A stretch of DNA of 64,000 nucleotides from Gibbula magus (GCA_936450465.1 OW388302.1:18677569-18741568); one strand, 5' to 3'; counted from the first letter of the stretch, positions 12,167 through 23,611 are shown. Notes: generated from the letters alone by a model not told the origin. Numbers and translations are program-made.

Positions 12167-12321
12167 AATACTTCAGACGACACTTGCTGTAGATATCATT
12201 TTAATGATAACTGGATGCGTCGCATTTCGACTTGTTTACAAGTCTTTTCAACAGTGTGGAGCATTTTCAACATGACGAATATATAGGTAGCTTAAACAAT
12301 GTACAATAGACGTTGATTGAT

Positions 12322-12324
<3 letters not shown>

Positions 12325-12386
<62 letters not shown>
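12325..12386. repeat. (TA)n microsatellite
   Basis: A second alternating TA run, 160 bp after the first. Confidence 0.97.
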
Positions 12387-12389
<3 letters not shown>

Positions 12390-12567
12390 TTCTCTTGGAT
12401 GTGTATGTCAAATTAACTCACTTGATTTTATGAACATGTACAAGTGAAACGTACTTATGAATATTGTTCATCTAAAGAGTACGGTATGCAGGTTGTTTAT
12501 TTGTTCAGTATTTTCTTCATCCATTTCAAAATGCTTTATTGTATAAATTGTCGTTTTTTTTCTCTAG

Positions 12568-12767
12568 GCATGTACATACGTGCGGAAGTACCATCTACAG
12601 CGGGAGGGAACACGAAGGGATTATGTGGAAACTACAATGGAAATAACGCCGATGAATTGATAGGAAGATCGGGAAACATTGAAACGGTCGTGGCAGATTT
12701 TGGCAACTCGTGGAGAACATCTGACACGTGTGAAACATATGTCCCGACCAACACGGCTCCGTGTGTG
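12568..12767 (+). CDS. Exon: C-terminal part of second vWD domain
   Basis: It completes a Gly codon and reads MYIRAEVPSTAGGNTKGLCG, then NYNGNNADELIGRSGNIETV, FGNSWRTSDTCETYVP and ends TAPCV. GLCGNYNGN plus FGNSWR is the standard end of a vWD domain. The Cys before GLC is replaced by Lys, so the CxxC disulfide-isomerase-like motif is incomplete, as in the first vWD. The acceptor is TTTTTTTCTCTAG and the donor GTGAGT at 12768; phases are 1 in and 0 out. Confidence 0.92.
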
Positions 12768-13218
12768 GTGAGTGCACGTCGTCATCGATAGTTCTACAAA
12801 CTGATGTCATTCTCATTCGTATTTTCAATCGATGTTTATTTTGTTGCTGTATTAAACAATTCAGTTGATAATTGGGTGTAAAATTGTTGTAAACGGTTCA
12901 CCGAACAGAGCTGAAAGTTTCATTGAATTCTTCGAAAATTTTCCATGTTAGAAGCTGGTAGTAGAATAAAGACACGTCTTTATGTATAAACCTTTTTTCA
13001 GAGCATGACATTTCCAAACGAGACAATTTCTTATATCATAGCGCCCTTCTTTCGAAATAAAGAAGTTATTATTGATAACTACTGTGTCGTACATCTAAAA
13101 GGTGTATTAGATAGGATTTTGTTTCTTAAAATGTGTAGTAGGTCCTGCCGTGAAAGAAATTAAAACATTGATTCTTTTTCACGAGGAATCCTGCTTGGGG
13201 TACTTATGGCATAACAAT

Positions 13219-13315
13219 CTTATTTTTTAGAGTTATCACAGGTTGTAACTTATTTTTTAAACAAATAAAAATAACAAATAACAAAAACGTTTTTAAAAAA
13301 TAGAGCCATGGGCTC
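13219..13315. repeat. Left arm of a widely spaced inverted repeat
   Basis: This arm, ending ATAGAGCCATGGGCTC, is the imperfect reverse complement of 16308-16403. Shared blocks include TATTTTTTAAACAAATAAA. The pair brackets the DIRS-like pseudogene and a short interspersed-repeat fragment. Confidence 0.7.
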
Positions 13316-14214
13316 ATTAGCTATGGTTGACGCGCAAATATTTAGGTCTTCAAGACGTCTGATTTTCAACCCCATGTTTGCCCTTTAAATGATCAGTTAC
13401 TCTGTTTTAAAATGAACAATCAATCATGTCTCTATCTTCAGTAGCTTTCAAACAAAATGTTTCTAAAGAATATATTACCTATTATGTGACCCCGACGTTA
13501 TGTTCATAAGTCTAATTATAAGATATTTTATTTTAATATTTTGATAATAAGCTGTAACATAAAACATTGTGTGCTTTAATTTCTACTTCAGTAGATGTAA
13601 TCATTATCTATATTGCATATATAGTTAATGCGATATGTTCTCCTGACAATTCAATAACATACTCAAAAATAGATGTTTTGGACACCTACAGACGTTTGCG
13701 ATGTTGGAAGCTAGCAACATTTTGATGACAGGGTGCATCATAAAAAGTGTTATTCTTGAAATTATGTATAACTATATATTACTTTTCCAACATCACCTTT
13801 TTGACACGAAGAGATTTGTCCTACCCTTTTCACAAACACTTTAACCTTAGCAATTATATTTCATAGCTTATAGAGACACCTCTGTCTATAAGTAAAATAG
13901 AAATGCAAAATTTAACAGACGGGGGTATTAGTGAACCACGCTCACGTTTTTGCTTGTTTTATATTCTCTCGAAACTTGGAGGCTTATCATGGATAATTAA
14001 ACTAAATATAGTGAGGGAATCGATAGTTACCATAACTTTGAGGATGGTTTTGACTTTTCGATCTGGCAAGCTGGTAATTTGTTTACATGCTTTTCTTTTC
14101 AGGTAGGGTGGCTCATAATTTGCTTGCCTACTTTTATGTTCACTTCGTTTAATTTATGCCTGTCGGAGGACGGTTATCTCTGTTCTACAAAGAATGGTAA
14201 AATATAACTTTCAA
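13316..14214. other. AT-rich, no gene recognised
   Basis: Non-coding AT-rich sequence between the inverted-repeat arm and the DIRS-like remnant; no supported feature. Confidence 0.4.
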
Positions 14215-16060
14215 TCCCTGGGTCCTGGCCAAGCTTAGGGAAGCCACATGTCACAGTTGAAAGTCGGGATACCGTACACGCCGGTACCCGCCTCTATGCC
14301 GGAGAAGGGCCGACTTCGCTGCTCTACAAGACAAGGCGGCCGTGAAGAAGGGGCCCTGGTCATGAAATGGCAGGGTATTACTCGACCTATTTAATGGTGA
14401 CTAAGAAAGACTTGGGCTTCAGACCGATTCTCATCCTCAAATACCTAAGTTGATAGATGTTCTGTCGTTCAAGACCCTGAAATCAGTCATAAGTTCCGTG
14501 GGGGACTGGCTGTTCTCGATAGATCTCAAAGACATCTACTTCGACGTCCCGATGCACCCAGAATTCAGAAAGTTTCTGAGGTTTGCTTTCGATGGAAAGT
14601 GTTTCAGTTTCTCCACTACACAAAGGGTGTTCAGCAAGCTGAGACTGCCAGGGCTCAGAGCCAGCTTTGTCATCCCTACCTAGATGATTGGCTGAATCTT
14701 CAGTCTTGGATAAATCACCAACCTCAAGAAGTCATACCTGAAGCCTACCAAGGATCAGATCTTTCTTGGGTCCAGGCTCCGGACCTATCTAGGGATTGTC
14801 TCTCTAGCTCAAATCGGGTCCTGAAGGTGCAAAGAGCCACGCTTTTGTTCCTAGAGTCCCCCGTCACACTGCTAGTTTGTGACTCAATGGCGGCATGGTT
14901 TGGAGAGATCGGGGCTGTGGTCTTATTCAGAGAGTTACGAGAAGCAGCTCGACACTCCGGGTCTCATCTCAACAACCTGCCCAAGGGTTTGAGTATAGCA
15001 ACTACAGTCATTATACTTGCATAGTCCAGACGCACGCCTCGCTCTCGGGATAGGAGGTGTTCTATGCCCCAACTGGGCCAGTCCAGTCTGCAGATCAATG
15101 TGGCTGAGCTGAGCGAAGTTCGCTTGGTGGTGGAACAGTTCAGCCAGTGGCCTCGTCATGATTCAAGATGGCTATGTTGTACATCCTGAATTAGAGCGGG
15201 ACGGTGTCTTCAGCAGGCATGAGAGTTTCTCCTGTGTTGCGGACAGTTCGACATCAGAAGCTTTCTGGTTACTCTGGTAGACAATTTGAGGGCTGATGCA
15301 GATATTTGGGACTATCTCCCGGCTATTTAGGACGTTCCAGGTAGATCTGTTTGCGTCAGTGAGTCCCAGAGCTCGGTCTCAGTTGGCACGCGCCCAGCAC
15401 GTCTACTGGTCCTGCAGGCTCCACTGTAGACAACACAGTCCTGGTTTCCAGGTGTCTGGTACTCAACTTTCTGGTTTTGCCACCTTTTCTGTTCCCGAGT
15501 CGACCAGGCTTGCTGTCGCAGGAGGGCACGCAACACCCGAATCACTGAAATCAGTGGAATCTGGAATCGCCTCTAAGAGGTTTGTATTCCTGCACAAGTT
15601 ACAGACAAAATACTGGCTTTGGGGTGGGATTCGACAAATGCTAATTACGAGGGTAGATGGGCCGGTTGTGGAAACCTGCAGATCCCTTTTTTACATCTTT
15701 AGTGGCTGTTTTGGAGTTTCTCCAGTCGAGACTAGACGACAATCGTGCAGTGTCAACTGTCCGACAGTGCTTTCAGCGTTCAACATCCTGGTTGGCGATG
15801 CTCTATTTGGTGCCCACCTACTGGTCCGGCGTTTTTTTAGCAAACGTGGACAGAATCCGTCATCCTTTGAGGCAGGGCATCCCTTCTTGGGATCTATCCA
15901 TAGTCTTAGACTGGCGCTCAGGGCCCTCTTTTAAGGTCTAACCTGTCTCTGCAGTTATCATGGAAGACAGACTTTCTGGTGGCTGTCACTTCTGGCAGGC
16001 AGGTGAGGAACATCCACACGATGTCTTCCGATTTCGAGCTGACTCTTTTGTCAAAGGTGA
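14215..16060 (+). pseudogene. DIRS-like retrotransposon remnant (RT, RNase H, tyrosine recombinase)
   Basis: Pieces in different frames match the order expected of a DIRS-type polyprotein. Reverse transcriptase pieces are YYSTYLMVTKKDLGFRPIL near 14370, GDWLFSIDLKDIYFDVPMHP near 14500 (motif A region) and YLDDWL near 14680 (the catalytic DD). RNase H-like INVAELSEVRLVVEQF is near 15095 and VDLFAS near 15340. A recombinase-like stretch with HPLRQGIPSWDLSIVL is near 15870, followed by WKTDFLVAVTSGRQVRNIHT near 15965. Stops and frame changes separate the pieces and the catalytic end of the recombinase is missing, so this copy is dead and truncated. Family placement rests on motif recall. It lies in the same orientation as the host gene, inside an intron. 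Confidence 0.8.
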
Positions 16061-16325
16061 TTCTTGATTGTAGATTTGGTGACCCTGTGACCCAAAGTAC
16101 AGGGGTCACGACCTTTCATCTTCTTCTCCAGTACCACAATGTCTAGAAAGCTGTAATGTCGTGTAGCGACTGTTTGGTCAAATATGATTCTTAATTGGTA
16201 ACCCTGTGACCTGCATTTGGGGTCACGATTTGTTAACAATGTATTACTTGAGATAGCTTAGATATTCAACCTTAGATGATAAATCAATGAAGTCCTGTTG
16301 AACTATAGAGCCCATGGCTCTATTT
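16055..16325 (+). repeat. Interspersed repeat, copy C (3-prime part)
   Basis: It contains GATTGTAGATTTGGTGACCC, the GGGGTCACGACC motif, GATATTCAACCTTAGAT and the terminal ATAGAGCCCATGG, matching the right half of the family at 36501-37015. It abuts the DIRS-like remnant. Confidence 0.75.
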
Positions 16326-16403
16326 TAAAAAAAATCGTTGTTGTTATTTTTTTTATTTATTTGTTTAAAAAATAAATTACAACATGTCATCTTTAAAAAT
16401 AAG
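16308..16403. repeat. Right arm of the 13219/16308 inverted repeat
   Basis: It begins GAGCCCATGGCTCTATTTT and ends AAAAATAAG, the imperfect reverse complement of 13219-13315. The first few bases overlap the end of interspersed-repeat copy C. Confidence 0.7.
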
Positions 16404-16489
16404 GATCGTCTTCAAAGTTTCTAGACCAGAGCATCTGGGCTAAACTTATTTGTAAAGAGACTGTTACTAATTATGTTATATATTTAAAG

Positions 16490-16623
16490 GAACATCATGA
16501 ACGTCTTAGTTGGGCTGAAAACTCCTGCAATGTTCTCAATTCAACTTTGTTTGAGAAGTGCAAACATTCTTTCGGGAGTCGACACAGCGAATTACTTGGT
16601 GTCTGTACAGAAGAGGCATGCAG
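16490..16623 (+). CDS. Exon: C8 domain, first part
   Basis: Reading in phase 0 gives EHHERLSWAENSCNVLNSTL, FEKCKHSFGSRHSELLGVC and TEEACR. The pattern A-x-x-SC-x-x-L-x-S-x-x-F-x-x-C, followed by Cys and a terminal A-C, is the C8 domain that follows vWD domains. The acceptor TATATATTTAAAG is pyrimidine-poor, but the phase fits the preceding vWD exon exactly. The donor is GTGAGC at 16624, leaving in phase 2. Confidence 0.88.
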
Positions 16624-17575
16624 GTGAGCTTAGAAACTCTTCACCCGGCTCCGAATTTTAACCCTAACCCAACAACTTATTCCTGACCACAATTCTAACC
16701 ATGAAGCAGGTTTCCAACTCAATACTTCTAAATCTTAAGCTCTGAATCAAAACTGTAAACCCTAACAAAAGCTGGCATGTGTCCAACCATCTCCTTGTGA
16801 AACCTTAGCGCTGAACCTTAAAGCCTATGATCCTTGCCCCAAACGTTAGATCCGTGTCCCGAACGTTAGACCCTAGTCCCAAACTTAAGATCCAGGTTCA
16901 GAAACGTAAGACCCTGGTCCAGAAACGTTAGACCCAGGACCCAAACGTTAGATCCTGGTCCGAAACATTAGACCATGGTCCCAAACTTTAAATCCTTGTC
17001 CCTAAGCTTAGATACTGGCCCTAAACCTTATCCCCTGGTTCCAAACCTTAAATCCTGGTCCCAAACTTTAGACCTTGGTTCCAAACCTTAGAGCCTGTCC
17101 CCAACCTTAGATCCTTGTCCCAGAACTTAGATACTGGTCCTAAACCTTATCCCCTGGTTCCAAACCTTAAATCCTGGTCCCAAACTTTAGACCTTGGTTC
17201 CAAACCTTAGAGCCTGTCCCCAACCTTAGATCCTTGTCCCAGAACTTAGATACTGGTCCTAAACCTTATCCCCTGGTTCCAAACCTTAAATCCTGGTCCC
17301 AAACTTTAGACCTTGGTTCCAAACCTTAGAGCCTGTCCCCAACCTTAGATCCTTGTCCCAGAACTTAGATACTGGTCCCAAACCTTAGATCCTGGTCCCA
17401 AACCTTAGATCCTTGTCCCAAACATTAGACCATGGTCCCAAACCTTAGAGCCTGTCCCAAACCTTAGAGCCTGTCTCAAACCTTAGATACTGGTCCCAAA
17501 CCTTAGACCTTGGTCCCAAACCTTACATCCTGGTCCCAAAATTAGACCATGGTCCCAAACGTTGTGTTCAGTTGA
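16624..17575. repeat. 21-bp minisatellite with about 120-bp higher-order units
   Basis: The basic unit is like CCAAACCTTAGATCCTGGTC. Units next to the donor (16624-16800) are strongly diverged and become regular to the right. Between 17098 and 17360 a block of about 120 bp is repeated nearly perfectly (starts near 17098, 17217 and 17336). Confidence 0.9.
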
Positions 17576-17676
17576 CAAAAACGGTATGATAAAGGAGAGA
17601 TAAAATAGTAACAACAAATTCATCATCAAATGTATTTCATTGATTTATCTAATGAAGAGTTGTCTCCTTTCATCAG

Positions 17677-17789
17677 CTGTAACCGAGGGGGTGACTGTGA
17701 GTGCCTTTGCACGGCCATTGCTTCCTACGCCGCCGAGTGTATGAGCACGTACGGCCATGTTGTCCGGTGGAGGAGTCAGAGATTGTGTC
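17677..17789 (+). CDS. Exon: C8 domain, second part
   Basis: It encodes [20 protein letters not shown], then [33 protein letters not shown] followed by a WRS-x-x-LC ending is a highly characteristic C8 signature of vWF/mucin-type assemblies. The acceptor is CTCCTTTCATCAG and the donor GTATGT at 17790; phases are 2 in and 1 out. Confidence 0.95.
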
Positions 17790-18058
17790 GTATGTACACC
17801 CTGTAGTCATCTCTGTTTATTATACGAGTATCGGTGATATGTGTAGCGGATACTCAACGACCTTCCATTTTTTAAAAACAAGTTCATGATTTGGTTTAAA
17901 GTTTTCTCAATAAATGTCCTAATCACTGTTATCACGTATCTGCCTCGCTTGTGATTACTTTTCAAATGACCCCTTTTAATAGTTAATCATGTCAGTTGCT
18001 TGTTTATGGTTCACGTATAAACCTATTCCTTTATACTTGGCTTCTCTTATGTTTGCAG

Positions 18059-18214
18059 CTATCCAGTGCGACTATGGTAGCGAGTATGACCCCTGTAACT
18101 CTCCATGCCAGCCAAGTTGTGCCAGTCCCAACGTCCCAGACGACAATAGTGTGGCTTGCAACACCACCCACTGTGTAGAGGGGTGCTTCTGTAAAGCTGG
18201 CACAGTCATAGACC
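18059..18214 (+). CDS. Exon: TIL domain of second D assembly
   Basis: It reads PIQCDYGSEYDPCNSPCQPS, then CASPNVPDDNSVACNTTHC and VEGCFCKAGTVID. C-x-x-GSEYDPC-x-x-x-C and EGCFC-x-x-G are typical TIL features. The last exon bases plus donor (GTCATAGACC/GTAAGTTT) are the apparent founder of the 34-bp satellite that follows. Phases are 1 in and 1 out. Confidence 0.93.
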
Positions 18215-20246
18215 GTAAGTTTCTATTCACATTGCACCGTCATAGAACGTAGGTTTCTATTCGCATTGCACCGTCATAGATCGTAGGTTTTGTGATGATG
18301 ACATCGTCATAAGCTGTAACTTTATGTGATGATGACATCGTCATTGACTGTAACTTTATGTGATGATGACATCGTCATAGCTGTAACTTTATGTGATGAT
18401 GACATCGTCATAGACTGTCACTTTATGTGATGATAACATCGTCATAGACTGTAACTTTATGTGATTATGACATCGTCATAGACTGTAACTTTATGTGATG
18501 ATGACATCGTCATAGACTGTAACTTTATGTGATGATAACATCGTCATAGACTGTAACTTTATGTGATGATGACATCGTCATAGACTGTAACTTTATGTGA
18601 TGATGACATCGTCATAGACTGTAACTTTATGTGATGATGACATCGTCATAGCTGTAACTTTATGTGATGATGACATCGTCATAGACTGTCACTTTATGTG
18701 ATGATAACATCGTCATAGACTGTAACTTTATGTGATGATGACATCGTCATAGACTGTAACTTTATGTGATGATGACATCGTCATAGACTGTCACTTTATG
18801 TGATGATGACTTCGTCATAGACTGTAACTTTATGTGATGATAACATCGTCATAGACTGTAACTTTATGTGATGATGACATCGTCATAGACTGTAACTTTA
18901 TGTGATGATGACATCGTCATAGACTGTAACTTTATGTGATGATGACATCGTCATAGACTGTAACTTTATGTGATGATGACACCGTCATAGACTGTAACTT
19001 TATGTGATGATAACATCGTCATAAACTGTAACTTAGTGTGATGATGACATCGTCATAGACTGTAACTTTATGTGATGATAACATCGTCATAGACTGTAAC
19101 TTTATGTGATGATAACATCGTCATAAACTGTAACTTAGTGTGATGATGACATCGTCATAGACTGTAACTTAAAGGGGCAGTAGCACGTTTTTTGCAAATT
19201 TTAAGTTTTCAAATTTCCCATTTATAATGATAGTTTATATCATTTATATTTATTTTGGAGGGTTAATCATCTTATTACACAAACTAAATTATCTGTAGTT
19301 GTAATAACGGTGTTGCGAATAACACAAACATTGCATGGCGGCCATTTTATTGTGAACACATTTTCTTATATCGATGACAAAAACGATTCCCATGGCTTTG
19401 CAGAACCATGTACATTCATATTTTAACTTGATTTTTCGAAGAGAGAAGGGTGTTTTACTATTGGTGATATTATTTTTCAAATACTTTTCATCGACTTTTT
19501 TCAGCGAAAAAACGTGCTACTGCTTCTTTAATGTGATGATGCCATCGTCATAGACTGTAACTTAATGTGATGATGCCATCGTCATAGACTGTAACTTTAT
19601 GTTATTATGACATCGTCATAGACTGTAACTTAATGTGATGATGACATCGTCATAGACTGTAACTTTATGTGATGACAACATCGTCATAGACTGTAACTTT
19701 ATGTGATGATGACACTGTCATCGACTGTAACTTTATGTGATGATAACATCGTCATAGATTCTAACTTAATGTGATGATGACATCGTCATAGACTGTAACT
19801 TTATGTTATTATGACATCGTCATAGACTGTAACTTAATGTGATGATGACATCGTCATAGACTGTAACTTTATGTGATGACAACATCGTCATAGACTGTAA
19901 CTTTATGTGATGATGACACTGTCATCGACTGTAATTTTATGTGATGATAACATCGTCATAGATTCTTACTTAATGTGATGATGCCATCGTCATAGACTGT
20001 AACTTAATGTGATGATGCCATCGTCATAGACTGTAACTTTATGTTATTATGACATCGTCATAGACTGTAACTTAATGTGATGATGACATCGTCATAGACT
20101 GTAACTTTATGTGATGACAACATCGTCATAGACTGTAACTTTATGTGATGATGACACTGTCATCGACTGTAACTTTATGTGATGATGACATCGTCATAGA
20201 CTGTAACTTTATGTGATGATGACATCGTCATAGACTGTAACTTTAT
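18215..20246. repeat. 34-bp satellite, left block
   Basis: The unit is like TGATGATGACATCGTCATAG plus ACTGTAACTTTATG. The first copies, at 18237 and 18271, still resemble the exon-intron junction and are spaced 34 bp from it. Later copies are homogeneous. Each unit holds the short dyad ATGACatcGTCAT. A MITE at 19173-19527 and a Crypton from about 20247 are inserted into the array. Confidence 0.97.
19173..19527. mobile_element. 355-bp MITE with TTAA target duplication
   Basis: The ends AGGGGCAGTAGCACGTTTTT and the complement of AAAAACGTGCTACTGCTTCT form inverted repeats with two mismatches. TTAA is present on both sides (19169-19172 and 19528-19531). Uninterrupted satellite copies contain this same TTAA (GTAACTTAATGTG), so the empty site is visible next to the insertion. 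TTAA targeting is a hallmark of piggyBac-type transposition. No coding capacity. Confidence 0.85.
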
Positions 20247-20597
20247 ATCTTACCCATATGGGAAGAAAGACACAGGGTAATATATTTTCTGTAAGTCACA
20301 CGGGAGTTACACCTTTTCCTGGCTTTTGATTGGCTGCTACAGAAAATAAACTTTTTCATTGGTTGCCGGAACTACTTCATTCATCTTTTCAGTTCATTCA
20401 CTATTTTTTACACTCAGACTCTCTTCTACACGAGAACAAGGAAAACGTAACCAAATGTACATTTATTTTCTATTAGCGATAAAGACGTTTCTATTATATT
20501 TACACACTTGTTGATAATATTTTAGAAAAACAAAAAAATACTTTGTTAAATAAGGTAAGATAATTCGTCTGCTAATGAGTTGCCGGTGTAAACAAAC

Positions 20598-20837
20598 ATG
20601 GCGTCATCCTTATCGCCGATAAAAGTGAATGACCTCGTAAAGGTTGATGGAAGCATATTGGGAAGAGTGGTCAATATTGTTCAGCCACTGAACACTTTCA
20701 ATGTTTATGTTGTAAGAAGTGAGCAAGGTGAGCTGCATGTACCGAGATACCGCATACGTACTGTGCCCGAGACTATCACAAATGCCCCACCCACCGATCT
20801 CGTCAATCTGGACCTAGGCCTACCCAATCCGTCATAA
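20598..20837 (+). CDS. Short ORF at 5-prime side of Crypton-like element
   Basis: The 79-codon frame starts MASSLSPIKVNDLVKVDGSI and ends with TAA just before the recombinase frame opens. The spacing of V-x-V-x-G-x-x-L-G-x-V looks like a small beta-barrel, but I do not recognise a family. It is in a different frame from the recombinase; it may be the N-terminal part of the element protein joined by splicing or separated by a frameshift. Confidence 0.4.
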   Translation: MASSLSPIKVNDLVKVDGSILGRVVNIVQPLNTFNVYVVRSEQGELHVPRYRIRTVPETITNAPPTDLVNLDLGLPNPS

Positions 20838-20845
20838 ATGACCTT

Positions 20846-22228
20846 ATGAAAGATGACTTTTTGGATGCCCCTACTACATTCCCTGAAAATGATACTAGGT
20901 TTCAAGATGTACATGATGATGACATTGACTCCTTTTTGGCCGAAAATGAAAATGAAAATACAATGAAAAAAACATTTCTCAACCTCAAAGTGGTCAAATC
21001 ATTTTTGACAGAAAAATTAAACGAAAATCTTCCGATTGAAGACATTCCCCCTTGAGATCTAAGCCACATATTGTGCAAATTTTTCATCGGGGTGAGGAAA
21101 GTGAATGGGGATGAATACGAACCTAGTTCGTTAGTCGGATTCAGGGGGAGCATTGAACGGCATCTAAGGCGAAAAGATTATGGCTATTCACTTGCTACGT
21201 CCACTGAATTTGGCAAATTAAGAGATGTCATCAAATCTAAAACAAAGTCACTAAAAAAACAAGGGAAGGGGAACCTACCATTTCGGGCCGAGCCGGTATC
21301 CACAGACGAAGTTAACATTCTCCGAGAATCAGGGCAATTAGGCATCAATTGACCTGAGGCAATTTTGAATACACTTTGGTGGAACAATACGATTTACTTT
21401 GGTTTGCGTTCCATTACTCCACATCGACGGATGACATGGGGTGACATCCAGCTGAAGTCCGACTCGAACAACACCGAGTACATCGAGAACAGCGAACGAC
21501 AATCAAAGACGCGTACAGGTGTTGATCCATCAGGTGTCCGCATTGTCACTCCCAGAGCTTGGGCACAACCAAATGATCCAACATGTTGCCCAGTTGTAGT
21601 GTACAAAAAGTATGCATCCCTCAGGCCAAGCAACTTTTGCAACAAGGATGATCCCTTTTACCTGGCCACTAACACACGGGGAACGCCCACTCACGGGGAG
21701 CAATGGTTTAAACGACAGCCGGTCGGCAAGAACAAGTTGGGTTCATTGATGAAAACAATGGCTTCAAAGGCAAATCTGTCAGGTGACAAACGGATCACGA
21801 ACCACAGCGCCAGGAAACATATGATCCAGTCATTAACCAGCAGAGGTGTTCCAGCTCACCAGGTGATGCAAGTGTCAGGTCACAAAAACATTCAATCAAT
21901 TAACACCTACTCCAGAATCACCGAGGAACAGCATCGTGATATGTCCAACATATTGTCAAATAACACTTCAAAAGCACTGGTTCCAATTCTCCCATCTCCG
22001 GCTCCTCCTTCAAATGAAAATATTCCCCCATCTTCAACATCAACAATCACCATGTCTTCACAAAAACATGACATTGACACCAACATGATCCACACACTTT
22101 TCGCTGGCCCAGTCTATGGCGGTGTTTTTCACATCACTGTTGGTGGCGACAGATCTGCAAACTCCCATGTGGTCGGTCAGAAACGACGACGCATTCTAGA
22201 TATCGAATCAAGCTCTGATTCTGATTAA
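20846..22228 (+). pseudogene. Crypton-type tyrosine recombinase (DUF3504-like), two in-frame stops
   Basis: One frame runs from 20846 to the TAA ending at 22228, broken by TGA at 21053-21055 and at 21350-21352. After an acidic N-terminus it reads FFIGVRKVNGDEYEPSSLVG, FGLRSITPHRRMTWGDI (first catalytic Arg region) and NHSARKHMIQSL (H-x-x-R). It then has SGHKNIQSINTYSR, with the conserved His and the Tyr nucleophile. Order and spacing match the Crypton-derived domain of KIAA1958/ZMYM-type proteins (recall). The C-terminal about 70 residues are Ser/Pro-rich. The two stops argue that this copy is inactive unless read through; otherwise the frame is well preserved, suggesting recent activity. Confidence 0.85.
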
Positions 22229-22880
22229 TAAACTGCTTGAGAACGTTCCAGTTTGAAAGATATTAACTTTGACAAATTTCCTGTCATGCAGTAGGCCTAC
22301 TGCATACACGACTTCCGGTCGATTTCACTGAACAATATTCAAATGTTCGCGGTGTTCTTCACCTTGTGTTTCTTGTTAAAAAGTTGACAGTCAAATAAAA
22401 CCACTGTCTGAGTTGATTTAAAAAAATTGTTGTAGATTTAGAAAGAGTAGTTCGTTGTCTACTCCTATATTTTCAATCTTGACGAAGTTGATGGTCTCGC
22501 AACGTGATGCGACTGTCACACGTAACGTCTCGCCTTCAAATGGAACACCCGACTGTACCCCTCACATGGTTCGACAAATTACGTTTTAATTGCAATTATG
22601 AGTAAAAAAGGCAAGAAGTTAGGTTCAGTAAACCGATTTAATGTACAATTACATGAATACATAATCTAACAATAATCTAAGGATAAGAATAACACATTAT
22701 ACTAAGGAACTTTTGTTCTCGCGTAATGCATTTGTTTAAAAAGGTAGTGACGCGATGAAATTCCTGGAAATTTAGTCTCATCACACGCGTAGGGATACGG
22801 GGATTCCCCAACTACGGGTTTCCTTATAGAGGAACAGCTGATTTCTTTTTAGGGATTTTTAGAATGAAAACGGATATGGG

Positions 22881-23036
22881 TAAGATAAACAATAACCAAC
22901 TCGTGACGGGGAATGACAGATTATCTTTCCCTCGTCATATCAATAAAGTAATTGCCTCGCGCAAGGCTCGGCAATTACGTAATTGATATGACTCGGGAAA
23001 GATAATCTGTCATTCCCCGTCACTCGTTAGTTATTG
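22881..23036. repeat. Foldback element at right edge of the Crypton insertion
   Basis: The arms share GACGGGGAATGACAGATTATC and its complement plus CATATCAAT/ATTGATATG. The centre has CCTCGCGCAAGGCTCGG. The 34-bp satellite resumes at about 23043. Confidence 0.8.
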
Positions 23037-23042
23037 TCTAAG

Positions 23043-23526
23043 TGTTGATGACATCGTCATAGACTGTAACTTTATGTGTTGATGACATCGTCATAGACTG
23101 TAACTTTATGTGATGATGACATCGTCATAGACTGTAACTTTATGTGTTGATGACATCGTCATAGACTGTAACTTTATGTGATGATGACATCGTCATAGAC
23201 TGTAACTTTATGTGATGATGACATCGTCATAGACTGTAACTTTATGTGTTGATGACATCGTCATAGACTGTAACTTTATGTGATGATGACATCGTCATAT
23301 ACTGTAACTTTATGTGATGATGCCATCGTCCTAGACTGTAACTTTATGTGTTGATGACATCGTCATAGACTGTAACGTAATGTGATGATGACATCGTCAT
23401 AGACTGTAACTTTATGTGATGATGACATCGTCATAGACTGTAACTTTATGTGATGATGCCATCGTCATAGACTGTAACTTTATGTTATTATGACATCGTC
23501 ATAGACTGTAACTTTATGTGATGATG
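23043..23526. repeat. 34-bp satellite, right block
   Basis: This continues the 18215-20246 array after the Crypton/foldback insertion, with unit variants GTGTTGATG and GTGATGATG. Confidence 0.97.
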
Positions 23527-23611
23527 ATGTAAGTGTACTGATGGCAAGTTACAGATAGCGACACCTGTCATATTTGTAAAATTAATGTTTCTGTGGCATA
23601 TTGATTTGCAG

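Larger units (their letters stand above)
20247..22887 (+). mobile_element. Crypton-like tyrosine-recombinase element in the satellite
   Basis: The 34-bp satellite is interrupted at the sequence TATCTTACCCATAT, whose reverse complement ATATGGGTAAGATA occurs at about 22874-22887. The interior carries a leader frame and a broken recombinase frame. Metazoan Cryptons are not usually described with terminal inverted repeats, so the 14-bp inverted ends are noteworthy, or belong to a surrounding element. The right end is followed by a foldback at 22881-23036. Confidence 0.7.
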
